Of a DNA stretch of 47,623 nt, positions 23,483 through 31,168 are shown piece by piece. The stretch's first letter is position 1. Every line of letters starts with the position of its first letter. A model generated the notes under the pieces. The model saw nothing but the letters and a program-made list of their open reading frames with translations, was not told where the DNA came from and searched no databases. Both the position numbers and the translations under genes were made by a program. Source of the DNA: a virus; IMG/VR virus record IMGVR_UViG_3300033155_000806, positions 1 to 47,623 of that record. The stretch is one strand, 5' to 3'.

Positions 23483-23641
23483 TTAGATCGCCTCCTTCGC
23501 AATATCACATTTCTCATCTGATTCGTTGAGTTCATCCATCAGCGCAGTACACTCGTTTCTATTGCCGCGCCCGACATATACACCGTCCACGAATACCCGG
23601 TAGTGGAATTCGTGTGGTACCATTGTTGCTCGTTGTGTCAT
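23483..23641 (-). CDS. Hypothetical protein, 52 aa
   Basis: ATG 23641 is preceded by GGAGGTGAATCAAAC, a strong ribosome binding site, and overlaps the upstream stop (ATGA). The product contains EFHYRVFVDGVYVGRGNRNEC and a helical acidic tail (ALMDELNESDEKCDIAKEAI). It looks like a small beta-beta-alpha unit. Function unknown. Confidence 0.6.
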   Translation of the reverse strand: MTQRATMVPHEFHYRVFVDGVYVGRGNRNECTALMDELNESDEKCDIAKEAI

Positions 23642-23808
23642 GTTTGATTCACCTCCACGGTGTCCCAATCCCACGTACCCGCGTGAGTTCCTACCCGCTT
23701 CCACGCACTGATGAGCTTTTTATCACTCATCGCCTCGATGTCGTTCTGCTCTCGATACGGCATCGGGAGGTCTACAATCAGTTCCTTCCTGGTTATTCTT
23801 AATATCAT
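23638..23808 (-). CDS. Hypothetical protein, 56 aa
   Basis: Begins MILRITRKELIVDLPMPYRE and ends with AWKRVGTHAGTWDWDTVEVN. ATG 23808 lies six bases after the zinc-ribbon gene's stop region and its TGA overlaps the next start. Short and unlike anything I recognise; retained because of its tight coupling on both sides. Confidence 0.5.
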   Translation of the reverse strand: MILRITRKELIVDLPMPYREQNDIEAMSDKKLISAWKRVGTHAGTWDWDTVEVNQT

Positions 23809-23813
23809 CGTGG

Positions 23814-23984
23814 TCACGTCCTGTCAATTTCTTCGTAGTCTGCATGGCAGCATGGCGATACAAATTCCTGCCAAGAGTCGCCGTTGCCACCCATCGTTAT
23901 GCCAAATAGCTCAACTATCTCGCTACTATCGAATTCCATTCCGCAGTCCTTACATCTGCACTGATATGTTGCTGTTGTTGTCAT
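23814..23984 (-). CDS. Zinc-ribbon protein, 56 aa
   Basis: From ATG 23984, preceded by AAGGATGTGACAGAA. Two cysteine pairs, CRCKDC near the start and PCCH near the end, bracket an acidic beta region (EIVELFGITMGG). It probably binds one zinc. It is the first gene of the operon and lies about 40 bases after a TATA box. The AAGGATGTGA leader is shared with three other operon or gene starts in the window. Confidence 0.65.
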   Translation of the reverse strand: MTTTATYQCRCKDCGMEFDSSEIVELFGITMGGNGDSWQEFVSPCCHADYEEIDRT

Positions 23985-24024
23985 TTCTGTCACATCCTTA
24001 TAATACCATAATGGTACAGTATAG

Positions 24025-24033
24025 TATATAAAG
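24025..24033 (-). promoter_or_regulatory. TATA box of the small-gene operon
   Basis: Plus-strand TATATAAAG; read on the minus strand, CTTTATATA. It lies about 40 bases before ATG 23984. The 26-base inverted repeat at 24056-24081 sits immediately upstream, where an activator or repressor could act. Confidence 0.65.
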
Positions 24034-24055
24034 GTATCTGTGTTGCGCGCATAAA

Positions 24056-24081
24056 CCATATTGCTGATGTCAGCAATATGG
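24056..24081. promoter_or_regulatory. Inverted repeat upstream of the small-gene promoter
   Basis: Arms CCATATTGCTGA and TCAGCAATATGG are perfectly complementary with two bases between them. Its location 22 bases upstream of a TATA box suggests a regulator binding site rather than a terminator. The large terminase gene ends 139 bases away. Confidence 0.65.
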
Positions 24082-24195
24082 TCGCCGATAGCGATACTCA
24101 AATCGAAAGATATTTACAAAGTGATAAAAGTAAATATTATGTATATACTAACTAACTAACTATATACTGCTATTTAGATTATACCAATGTTGTTT

Positions 24196-24211
24196 TTAAG
24201 TTATAACTTAA
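24196..24211. repeat. TTAAGTTATAACTTAA palindrome, copy 4
   Basis: Perfect copy. It is followed on the plus strand by AAAAAGGAATTAC, so here the palindrome-plus-leader unit faces the opposite way from copies 2 and 3 and runs into the terminal codons of the large terminase gene. It may therefore drive antisense RNA, or be a binding site whose orientation does not matter. Confidence 0.75.
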
Positions 24212-24219
24212 AAAAGGAA

Positions 24220-25605
24220 TTACTTGTTGAAGTATCCGCCAAACATGCTGGAGAGATCAACCACATCCGCTGCTTGTGCCAGCTGCGCGTAGCATCCTGA
24301 CGCGGAATCGACAATATCATCGTGTACACCATTCGGGAATAGTTCAAGCTCCGAGAGGAACGCATTCAACCACACGGCATTCACGACTTTAACATCGCCT
24401 CTGGATGCCGCCGCACTAAAAGGCTGCGCTCGAACCGTCTTGCTGCCGCTGCTTGGGATCCCATAGAACGCATATCCGGCGAGAAGTTTGGCGTAGGTAG
24501 CAATAACCCCTTTGCCGGACGATCCCGGCTCCTGCTCCATGTATATCAGCGTTTCAATGCCGTCCACCTGCGCCGTCTGCCGGATGAGTGCCTCCACATC
24601 CCCTGGCTTCTTCCTGACCCGGATCACGTCCTTGACATAATACGAACCAGCTGCCTCAACCATCAGCACGCCAACCGTCCAATCCGGATCGCTGCCCTTC
24701 TTCGCTTCAGTCGCCGCCAGATCCCAGAAACGCACCTGCCGCCCATGCGGTACGGTGTCAACGATCTCGAACCATGTACGCTCGAATAATCCACCGGTCT
24801 TGGTGTAGGGGGATTGCTGATACATCGCATACCAGTAATATTGCCCAACCGTTTCCCGTATGTTCTCAAGTGCCGCAAGATTATACCGATCCGCCCATAG
24901 TGGCTCGCCAACCTTACGCCCAAGTGTGTCATTCTCTTCTGCGATTGCCGGAAAGTTCAGAACGTCCCACTGTTCCCCGCCTCGTTCCATCTCACTCAAC
25001 AGCCGCCCTCCGAGGTCGTCTTGATGCCACCGGGTTTGAATAAGGATGATAGCCCCCCCTGGCTCAAGTCGCGTGTATGCCGTGCTCTGATACCATTCCC
25101 CCAGTTTTTCGCGCTTAACCTCGCTATGCGCCTCTTCCGAGTTCTTAATCGGGTCGTCAATTATGAATAGGTGCGCCCCCTTACCGGTGATCGGACCCCC
25201 TGCACCGGCGGTGTTCATGCCGCCATCATGTTTGGCAATGTCCCACCGGTTGCGTGCGGATGAATCAGAAGCCACCGAGACACCAAAAATATCCCCCCCA
25301 TACTCCTCCAAGATGTTACGCGCTTTCCATCCCCATGACGCTGCAAAGTCCGCCTCATAGCTCGACAGGATAATCCTATGATCCGGGTGATGTCCAAGAT
25401 ACCATGCTGGAAAATACTTGCTGATCATCTCCGATTTCCCGTGACGTGGCGGCATGAAGACCATGAGCCGCTTAAGTTTCCCGGCTGTAATCTGCGTGAG
25501 CTTGTCGGAAAGCATCAGAAGGTGATTGGCTGCCTGCCACCTACCCCTACTTGCAGTGATAGCGAAGAGGGCAGGGGTTACGGTTTCATGCATAATATGT
25601 AGCAT
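24220..25605 (-). CDS. terL: Terminase large subunit
   Basis: 461 residues. ATPase domain: Walker A PPRHGKSE at 52-59, Walker B LFIIDDP at 146-152. Nuclease domain: acidic residues Asp295 (RFWDLAA), Glu357 (YMEQEPG) and Asp429-430 (HDDIVDSASG), the RNase H-like triad used for genome cutting. It powers DNA packaging into the procapsid through the portal. Start ATG 25605 overlaps the end of a small membrane peptide gene; a second ATG four codons on is possible. The final codon overlaps a repeated leader element. Confidence 0.92.
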   Translation of the reverse strand: MLHIMHETVTPALFAITASRGRWQAANHLLMLSDKLTQITAGKLKRLMVFMPPRHGKSEMISKYFPAWYLGHHPDHRIILSSYEADFAASWGWKARNILEEYGGDIFGVSVASDSSARNRWDIAKHDGGMNTAGAGGPITGKGAHLFIIDDPIKNSEEAHSEVKREKLGEWYQSTAYTRLEPGGAIILIQTRWHQDDLGGRLLSEMERGGEQWDVLNFPAIAEENDTLGRKVGEPLWADRYNLAALENIRETVGQYYWYAMYQQSPYTKTGGLFERTWFEIVDTVPHGRQVRFWDLAATEAKKGSDPDWTVGVLMVEAAGSYYVKDVIRVRKKPGDVEALIRQTAQVDGIETLIYMEQEPGSSGKGVIATYAKLLAGYAFYGIPSSGSKTVRAQPFSAAASRGDVKVVNAVWLNAFLSELELFPNGVHDDIVDSASGCYAQLAQAADVVDLSSMFGGYFNK

Positions 25606-25696
25606 ACCATATAATAAACATAAAAATTAATATAGCGGTCATTAATGGTGCGGCTACAAGGATCAAAAAATAAATAGTATCGCGGTCTACCCTCAT
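25586..25696 (-). CDS. Single-span membrane peptide, 36 aa
   Basis: ATG 25696 overlaps the small terminase stop (ATGA) and has GAGGAAACA just upstream; the stop lies 18 bases inside the terL frame. The product is MRVDRDTI followed by an unbroken hydrophobic run of about 24 residues. Overlap on both sides argues for translation, but length is minimal. No function can be assigned. Confidence 0.4.
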   Translation of the reverse strand: MRVDRDTIYFLILVAAPLMTAILIFMFIIWYATYYA

Positions 25697-26247
25697 TGTT
25701 TCCTCGATAGTTTTCGTGCCAGTTCATTCGCCGCCTTCATCACGTCAGGGTCCGCGGTGACTTCATGCTTGAGAGATCCTGTGACCTCGATTTTATCCGT
25801 CTCGCCCCTGATCTTCCGCGCCGTCTCGACAATCTTAACCTGTACTGAGTCCAGCCGCGACAATGCATTATACAACGAGGTTATGTCCTGTGTGGTTTCC
25901 GGCATGATCTTTGCTACCTGCTTTGATTGCAGAGCGGAAACGATCAACGGCTTAACTGCCTCGATCTCGCTATATGCCGTGTCGAGTTGCTCAAGCTCCT
26001 TGATCTTCGCTTCGACCACAACTGCCGCGGACGACTCTTGAATCCCTTCTCTGACAGCCGCATCCCTCAATACAATCTGGTCTCTCCATTTATCTTTTTG
26101 AGACCACTTATTCAATGTCGGCTCGGATGGGATACCTTTTTGGTATCTCCGCGATAATTCCGAAAGCAGTTTTGGTATGCTACGCGCTGACCCCATGCGA
26201 TAATACATCTCGAATGCTTTATCTCGGTCGATCAGTTTCTTTGTCAT
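25693..26247 (-). CDS. terS: Terminase small subunit
   Basis: 184 residues directly upstream of terL. The N-terminal 65 residues have a helix-turn-helix look with a conserved-type tract IPSEPTLNKWSQKDKWRDQI, as in DUF1804-like small terminases. The middle is a long helix for oligomerisation; the C-terminal ADPDVMKAANELARKLSRKQ probably contacts TerL. It would recognise the viral packaging site. ATG 26247 is 28 bases from a TATA box centre. Confidence 0.8.
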   Translation of the reverse strand: MTKKLIDRDKAFEMYYRMGSARSIPKLLSELSRRYQKGIPSEPTLNKWSQKDKWRDQIVLRDAAVREGIQESSAAVVVEAKIKELEQLDTAYSEIEAVKPLIVSALQSKQVAKIMPETTQDITSLYNALSRLDSVQVKIVETARKIRGETDKIEVTGSLKHEVTADPDVMKAANELARKLSRKQ

Positions 26248-26270
26248 GTCTTATGCTATATGAGTGTTGG

Positions 26271-26280
26271 GATATAAAAG
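26271..26280 (-). promoter_or_regulatory. TATA box of the terminase operon
   Basis: On the minus strand CTTTTATATC, with a purine-rich stretch (GGAGGTAA) just upstream. Spacing to ATG 26247 (about 28 bases from the centre) suggests a leaderless or nearly leaderless transcript. It lies in the 43-base gap after the 50-residue gene. Confidence 0.6.
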
Positions 26281-26290
26281 TTACCTCCAA

Positions 26291-26443
26291 TCACAACGAT
26301 TCGATAAACGTTCTCATGGCAGGTTCTTTTAAATGAACCGTCCGATATTCCAGATTTGGCGGTGCGCTGTCGACTGTGTCGCATTTCTGCCGGATCATCT
26401 GTTCGAGTTCTTGTTTCAGTTCGTCTATCTGGTTTGGTGTCAT
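26291..26443 (-). CDS. Hypothetical protein, 50 aa
   Basis: ATG 26443 overlaps the kinase gene stop by four bases. Begins MTPNQIDELKQELEQMIRQK (an amphipathic helix), then a central NLEYRTVHLKEPA segment. Ends at TGA 26293-26291, just before the terminase promoter. Unrecognised; translational coupling is the main support. Confidence 0.5.
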   Translation of the reverse strand: MTPNQIDELKQELEQMIRQKCDTVDSAPPNLEYRTVHLKEPAMRTFIESL

Positions 26444-26961
26444 CTTTGTGGTTCCTCGGTCACGTAACTGTCAACAAATCGGTCAAATAACGCATCAATC
26501 CGGCGAGCATACTCTTCTGACTTTGGTCGTATCGGGTCGTCCGCCTTCAGGTATTCGAGATTAAGCGGGAGCCGGATAACCTTATCGTAAGTCGGCATCC
26601 ATTCAATCGCCTGTTGGTACAACTCGTGCCACCGATCCCATATTTGCCACTCGTATTCTTTCGTTAATAGTCGCCATGGCGTTTCATTAAGGAGATCGTG
26701 ATAGTACATCAGATTGTCCATCACTGTCCGGTCGCAGATAATCACGTCTACGTCAAGGATGTACATGGCGTGACGCTCCAACGACATCTGCTGATACCAT
26801 ATCCATTCCTGAGCCTTGACTGTTCTGAGCGTGTGGGGGCACGATCTGGCTACCTCATCGACCACGATCACCGTCTTGCCGAGGTCGACATAGTGATCGT
26901 GCAGTTCCTTTGCTTTCGTGGTTTTCCCGCTGCCATGGCAACCACATATCCCAATCTTCAT
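26440..26961 (-). CDS. P-loop kinase/ATPase (AAA_28/NadR-like)
   Basis: 173 residues from ATG 26961. Walker A is GICGCHGSGKTT at residues 4-15; a D-E-V-A-R segment follows the second strand (VIVVDEVARS), and VIICDRTVMDNLMYY gives the D-R-x-x-x-D motif of NadR/AAA_28-like and nucleoside-kinase-like proteins. It probably phosphorylates a small nucleotide-like substrate, perhaps supporting dNTP or NAD pools, but the substrate cannot be read from the sequence. Follows RusA with a four-base overlap. Confidence 0.75.
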   Translation of the reverse strand: MKIGICGCHGSGKTTKAKELHDHYVDLGKTVIVVDEVARSCPHTLRTVKAQEWIWYQQMSLERHAMYILDVDVIICDRTVMDNLMYYHDLLNETPWRLLTKEYEWQIWDRWHELYQQAIEWMPTYDKVIRLPLNLEYLKADDPIRPKSEEYARRIDALFDRFVDSYVTEEPQR

Positions 26962-27344
26962 ATTGATTCCTCCGTATACCCTGCCCATTTTACAATTATG
27001 CCTCGTTCCTTGCCTTTTATGAATCTATCAGCAATTATACCAACATATTTCATCGAATCATCCGGTATAATACCTTGATTCACCATCGCATCAAGTATGA
27101 ACTTCGCTCCAACTCTGACGTTATCCGGGTCTCTGCCCCTGCCCTTTTCCGTCCATACAAATGTAATATCAATTACCCGGTACGGCTTCACAGGTATGCA
27201 GCCTTGTGCTATCAGTTCCGCTTCAACCACCCGCGTATACTTCTTCTTTTGTGTCGCAGAAGCGTATTTATTACCTCTCGCAACATAAATCATCTCATTT
27301 AAGCCCGGAAGCCCAAATTTGAGTATTAGTTCATTGTTTACCAT
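26958..27344 (-). CDS. rusA: RusA-like Holliday junction resolvase
   Basis: 128 residues, the usual size. RusA hallmarks: the early strand LKFGLPGLNEMIY, the D-P-D-N motif with Asp72 and Asp74, KFILDAMVNQGIIPDDS with a further acidic pair, and a late GIIVKW strand. It cuts four-way junctions, needed to debranch replicated or recombined viral DNA before packaging by the terminase encoded just downstream. Confidence 0.88.
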   Translation of the reverse strand: MVNNELILKFGLPGLNEMIYVARGNKYASATQKKKYTRVVEAELIAQGCIPVKPYRVIDITFVWTEKGRGRDPDNVRVGAKFILDAMVNQGIIPDDSMKYVGIIADRFIKGKERGIIVKWAGYTEESI

Positions 27345-27466
27345 GCACCCATCTCCTCACGGAGTTCATCAAGCGGGATCACGTCATCAAGCGCGTGAAC
27401 CTGTCGGCTCTTATGAACTGTTTGCGTGCCGATATGCTTCTTTCGCTTACGATATTGTTTTGGCAT
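27338..27466 (-). CDS. Hypothetical basic protein, 42 aa
   Basis: ATG 27466, stop TAA at 27340-27338 overlapping the rusA start by seven bases. Begins MPKQYRKRKKHIGTQTVHKS and ends PLDELREEMGAW. A basic half and an acidic half suggest a small nucleic-acid- or protein-binding peptide. Preceded by GGCGGTGAATAAG, the recurrent leader of this cluster. Confidence 0.5.
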   Translation of the reverse strand: MPKQYRKRKKHIGTQTVHKSRQVHALDDVIPLDELREEMGAW

Positions 27467-27467
27467 C

Positions 27468-27569
27468 TTATTCACCGCCCTTCTGTAACCACGCCACGAG
27501 CTTTGAACATGCATATCCTGCCACATAACCACAGATACCCGCTGCCAAACATTCCAAAAATGGTGCCAT
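27468..27569 (-). CDS. Small hydrophobic peptide, 33 aa
   Basis: ATG 27569 follows GGTGGTGAATAAGC. Sequence MAPFLECLAAGICGYVAGYA, then CSKLVAWLQKGGE. One probable membrane helix. Ends in a GGTGAATAAG that overlaps the next gene's ribosome binding site. Short but flanked by the same stop-start signature as its neighbours. Confidence 0.42.
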   Translation of the reverse strand: MAPFLECLAAGICGYVAGYACSKLVAWLQKGGE

Positions 27570-27571
27570 GC

Positions 27572-27892
27572 TTATTCACCACCCTTGTGAGTCCAATGGC
27601 TCAGAAACATGCAAAAATTTGCAACGTCGATCGCTTCTTTTCGTAACCGATCTTTTCTGTTTACACCATCAAGCGCATTAGTTTGCAGGATATATTCTCG
27701 CTGCAACTCCTCAAATTCATCCTTAATGCGACTGAATAATTGGTGTACGGACATGCGATCCCATCCAGATTTATGATCATTCTCTCGAAGTACGGTTTCC
27801 ATTTCTATTGCAAATGCTGCTACTTCTGGACGTATTACTGTACGATTAACTCCAGAATAGTCGATAGTCTGCTCAATTATTGATTCTTTCAT
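27572..27892 (-). CDS. MazG-like NTP pyrophosphohydrolase-type protein
   Basis: 106 residues from ATG 27892. The sequence shows an all-alpha MazG/dUTPase-2-like pattern: an acidic run in IKDEFEELQREY (E-E-x-x-E) and then LRKEAIDVANFCMFL (E-x-x-D), which together would coordinate magnesium. Phage proteins of this sort hydrolyse non-canonical nucleotides or (p)ppGpp-like signals, or trim dNTP pools. Activity is inferred from these motifs alone. Confidence 0.65.
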   Translation of the reverse strand: MKESIIEQTIDYSGVNRTVIRPEVAAFAIEMETVLRENDHKSGWDRMSVHQLFSRIKDEFEELQREYILQTNALDGVNRKDRLRKEAIDVANFCMFLSHWTHKGGE

Positions 27893-27897
27893 CTTAT

Positions 27898-28167
27898 TCA
27901 CCTTCTGGGCGTGCTCAATCGCGTTGGAACTTGGTCATCCGGAGAGCAAGTCAATTCTAACACAACTCTATTTAGAGCGGTGTTGAACTCTCGATCATCT
28001 CTTTCATCCAGTGCCCTGCAGATCCGAACATGCTCAAATATCTCATTATGAGCGGTGCTTCTTGCTAGTTCCATTTCATACGAAGCGGTTCCTGCTTCTA
28101 TGCTTTTTATAATCCTGCAGTAGTTTAGGATCATCTTGTCAGGGACATCATATTTATATATCTTCAT
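27898..28167 (-). CDS. Hypothetical protein, 89 aa
   Basis: Mostly helical with MILNYCRIIKSIEAGTASYE, IFEHVRICRALDERDDREF and ALNRVVLELTCSPDD. ATG 28167 is two bases after the SNF2 stop and preceded by GACGGTGAATAAGC. No recognised family. The gene lies between a helicase and a MazG-like enzyme. Confidence 0.6.
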   Translation of the reverse strand: MKIYKYDVPDKMILNYCRIIKSIEAGTASYEMELARSTAHNEIFEHVRICRALDERDDREFNTALNRVVLELTCSPDDQVPTRLSTPRR

Positions 28168-28169
28168 GC

Positions 28170-30002
28170 TTATTCACCGTCCGTCAAAGATTTGATCCTC
28201 TCCTGTTCTGCCTTCGGAAGTTGGGCAAAGTAGGCATCGTTTGCACGATTGTCTGCTTGTATAAATTCAAACAAATCAAATCCCTGCCCTGCTTCATCCT
28301 CTGTTATCTGATCGATTACGTCCCTCTTGCGCTCTAACATTGCCGATATGCTTACATCTATCGTCTTCTCAGCAAGGAGATAATAGATATTTACAGCGTT
28401 CTCCTGCCCGATCCGGTGGCATCTGTCTTCTGCTTGCTCCAACAATGCGGGAGTCCATGATAACTCAAGGAATACCACATTAGAAGCCGCTGTCAATGTT
28501 ATGCCAACTCCTGCCGCCTGAATATTCCCGATGAACAATTTCACTTCGGGATCGTTCTGGAACTTATCAACCGCTGCCTGTCTGGCTTCGCTTGAGACGC
28601 TGGCTTCGCTTGAGACGCTGCCATCAATCTTGACTGCAATACTGCCATATTCCCTCTCGAGTGCATGGATTGTCGCTTTGTGCGTCGCAAATACAACCAG
28701 TTTCTCTCCTGATTCCATGAAGTTCTCGATCCATGCAAGGGCTTGTTTCATCTTGCCACGGATAGCTATCTGGCGCAGGTGCTCTATCCTTGCAAGCTGC
28801 TCGACATTCGATGCCCGCTCTGCCGCTTCTGCGCCCTTCTGCTCTGCAATCCACTCAAGGAACTCGTTATCAGCCTTGTCATATTCCTTGCGGTTATCGA
28901 TCGGTATCAGAACCGTTGAGCGTCGCTTCGCTGGCAGTTCTGGAAGTACCTGCTCTTTCGTCCGCCGGATCATGATGTGCTTGAGCGATGCTGCGAGTTC
29001 GTCGAGATTGCTGGCTCCCGAGAAGTCCCAGACAGTTTTCCGCCCGAAATGTAATCGCTTTGCGTCAGTATATCGCGTATGCCACTGGAAGAACCGCTTA
29101 TCCGGGTACTCATCCGGTCTGATGATCTGAAGCTGGTGCCAGAGTTCAGCAGGGCGATTCAAAACCGGAGTACCTGTCAGGAGTATCTTGTGTGGCACAG
29201 TCTCTGCCAGTTCTTTCGCTGCGACACTGCGCTGACTTTTCTTCGTCTTCAATGAATGACTTTCATCATATATAAGTACCTGTGGACTATATTCTTTTAT
29301 AGTTGGCAGCCACTTTTTCAGGATGTCATAATTGATTATTACGATGTCTGCGGTTAGTTCATGTACTTTCCCGCCATTGATGATCTCGATCTGGTCATTT
29401 GTCTCAAGCCACATCTCCGCCTCTCGCTGCCAGTTGAGTTTCAGGGATGCCGGGCATACGATTATTGCAGGTCTCATGTCAGGATGCAATGCGAGATATG
29501 AAAGTGCCTGGCACGATTTTCCAGTCCCCATCGAATCTGCTATCATGCAATTGCCGCCTGTCGCCTCTGCAAATTCCAATCCTGCCCGCTGGAATGGCAT
29601 TATCTCTTTTCCATGTCCGAAATGCTCAAGAGTGAAATCGCTCTCGACCGCGGCGGCTTTTTCGCCGATTGCGCGGACCTCATCAAGTCGCTTCTGGAAT
29701 GTCTCGCTCTGTTCTGCGTCCGGGAATGCTGCCGCCAGCTCCTCAATGATTGCCGCAGGGCAGACCCAGTATGGCTTTTCCCATCTACGGATTGTTTCAT
29801 CCTGCGGCTTCGGTGCTTCGAGTTCCGGGATTGGCATTTCGGAGAGTACCGCGTTCGCAGCAATCCACCTGCTATCATCATGCCTGAAGGTCTGCACCAT
29901 CCAGCTCAAATAGCCCCTCTCGCTATCTGCCATCTCTGCATACGTCCTGCCGCTATGCTTTCCGAACTCGATCTTATGCTCACTCCAGTTGTGAGGCGTC
30001 AT
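28170..30002 (-). CDS. SNF2-family helicase (SMARCAL1-like)
   Basis: 610 residues from ATG 30002. Residues 10-35 (IEFGKHSGRTYAEM) resemble the small domain at the end of exodeoxyribonuclease X. Helicase motifs: Walker A DSMGTGKS (156-163), motif II IYDESHS (244-250), motif III LTGTPVLN, motif VI EDRCHRIGQ. Such enzymes remodel forks or anneal DNA using ATP. An 18-base tandem duplication at 28585-28620 inserts a second SVSSEA copy between helicase lobes. The virus has no polymerase, so this may be its main replication-fork factor. Confidence 0.87.
   Translation of the reverse strand: MTPHNWSEHKIEFGKHSGRTYAEMADSERGYLSWMVQTFRHDDSRWIAANAVLSEMPIPELEAPKPQDETIRRWEKPYWVCPAAIIEELAAAFPDAEQSETFQKRLDEVRAIGEKAAAVESDFTLEHFGHGKEIMPFQRAGLEFAEATGGNCMIADSMGTGKSCQALSYLALHPDMRPAIIVCPASLKLNWQREAEMWLETNDQIEIINGGKVHELTADIVIINYDILKKWLPTIKEYSPQVLIYDESHSLKTKKSQRSVAAKELAETVPHKILLTGTPVLNRPAELWHQLQIIRPDEYPDKRFFQWHTRYTDAKRLHFGRKTVWDFSGASNLDELAASLKHIMIRRTKEQVLPELPAKRRSTVLIPIDNRKEYDKADNEFLEWIAEQKGAEAAERASNVEQLARIEHLRQIAIRGKMKQALAWIENFMESGEKLVVFATHKATIHALEREYGSIAVKIDGSVSSEASVSSEARQAAVDKFQNDPEVKLFIGNIQAAGVGITLTAASNVVFLELSWTPALLEQAEDRCHRIGQENAVNIYYLLAEKTIDVSISAMLERKRDVIDQITEDEAGQGFDLFEFIQADNRANDAYFAQLPKAEQERIKSLTDGE
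28585..28620. repeat. 18-base tandem duplication in the SNF2 gene
   Basis: GCTTCGCTTGAGACGCTG occurs twice back to back (28585-28602 and 28603-28620). It adds six residues in frame at a loop in the second helicase lobe. The lack of any difference suggests a recent event. Confidence 0.9.
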
Positions 30003-30238
30003 TGTCGCCCCCTCAACCATGCCCGCATAGAGGTTTTTGATGCAATGCGCCTGTATCGGTGAGGAGCTCGTTTTGAGGTGGAATGGATATTTTCGATCAA
30101 CCCTGCATTGATCATGACACGAGTTGCTGATGCCCGCTCAGAAGGAGAATAATGCGGCAAGAGCGCCTTACTTTTCCACGTCGCTCCCCGATATTCGCAG
30201 ATGCAACGTACGTATTCGGCTACGCACTCAGTCACCAT
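29999..30238 (-). CDS. Winged-helix-like protein, 79 aa
   Basis: From ATG 30238, chosen because the upstream GGCATGGTTGGCGGGGCGATC closely matches the sequence before the SNF2 start (GGCATGGTTGAGGGGGCGACA). The C-terminal half, RASATRVMINAGLIENIHS with RAPHRYRRI, looks like a winged helix recognition region and wing. A longer form from 30310 is open. Could be a DNA-binding regulator. Confidence 0.58.
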   Translation of the reverse strand: MVTECVAEYVRCICEYRGATWKSKALLPHYSPSERASATRVMINAGLIENIHSTSKRAPHRYRRIASKTSMRAWLRGRQ

Positions 30239-30299
30239 GATCGCCCCGCCAACCATGCCTGCATCGACGCGGAAATCGTTTTGAGGTAGAATGGAATGG

Positions 30300-30749
30300 T
30301 CATGTTTCATTCACCTGTAAATATTTGGCACGATATCCAACGTACACGACATCATCGCATCGTACCGCGTCTCTCCATCCATCCTCATCGCACAACCCAA
30401 AACCACATCCATTATTGTCAACATGTGGCGTGATGATCTTCTTTCCGATGAGGCCAGGTTCATCAAGATATTCAATCATATCACCGCCCTGCTCCAACAT
30501 AGTGATGACATCTCGACCGTTTTTTAGTGCAGCACGTTCAAGACTTTCTGCTTTTTTTGCAGACATGATTGTTTCTCTACGTATATACACCCTGCCCTGG
30601 TATTGTCTAAATACACTATATTTAGATTTAACCACTTTGTCGTGAATTATTGTAAAATCTACTCGAGCTAATGAAGTTATAGCTATCCGTCTTATATAAT
30701 AATGCACGTTTTCTTCATGTATCTTCACCCGAAATGGAGCAACGGTCAT
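30300..30749 (-). CDS. Hypothetical protein, 149 aa
   Basis: From ATG 30749 with GAGGTGAGCTT before it. Begins MTVAPFRVKIHEENVHYYIR; includes KYSVFRQYQGRVYIRRETIM and a C-terminal acidic part (DEPGLIGKKII, EDGWRDAVRCDDVVYVG). The C-terminal segment looks like a small phage beta domain. It overlaps the next upstream gene by four bases. Unrecognised. Confidence 0.62.
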   Translation of the reverse strand: MTVAPFRVKIHEENVHYYIRRIAITSLARVDFTIIHDKVVKSKYSVFRQYQGRVYIRRETIMSAKKAESLERAALKNGRDVITMLEQGGDMIEYLDEPGLIGKKIITPHVDNNGCGFGLCDEDGWRDAVRCDDVVYVGYRAKYLQVNET

Positions 30750-31168
30750 AAGCTCACCTCTACGAATCCAAGATGTCTGAAGATCATCACCTTCTTTACA
30801 CTTCCACATGGTTGCGGTTCTTCTATGCTCTCCCGTTTGGAAAAAGCGTACATGGGAGTGATCCCGCGTTTAAGGAGTGCCTTCTCAAGTGGTGCCATCA
30901 GATAGGGGGCACCGCCGATCATGGCAGCGGCACCATCCCGAAGCACATACCCCTCAAATCCATCCGGCTCGTTGTACGGGTCTTCAAAAACAAGCAGCGC
31001 CGCTCTTGCGATCTCTGCAAGTTTTTTCGCTCGATACTGGACGTTTGCTTCATCCGGTATCTCCACGAATGTCAAGAGATCGTGGATGTCATCGGTTCTG
31101 CTTAGCTCTACGACTCCTGCTGCAACCTGTTCGGATGTCGCATCGTGCTGTGTCAGGTTCACTATCAT
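30746..31168 (-). CDS. Conserved phage protein of the NLTQH type, 140 aa
   Basis: Begins MIVNLTQHDATSEQVAAGVVEL and contains AAAMIGGAPYLMAPLEKALL, YAFSKRES and FRHLGFVEV. This N-L-T-Q-H ... G-G-A-P-x-L-x-x-P-L-E ... A-F-S-x-R pattern is common in phage and plasmid proteins of unknown role. The central helix pair binds no obvious cofactor. ATG 31168 shares its A with the upstream stop. Confidence 0.72.
   Translation of the reverse strand: MIVNLTQHDATSEQVAAGVVELSRTDDIHDLLTFVEIPDEANVQYRAKKLAEIARAALLVFEDPYNEPDGFEGYVLRDGAAAMIGGAPYLMAPLEKALLKRGITPMYAFSKRESIEEPQPCGSVKKVMIFRHLGFVEVSL

Noticed and set aside
28531-29130. Plus-strand open frame inside the SNF2 gene
   Set aside because: It is the reverse complement of the helicase coding region, where the motifs are clear.
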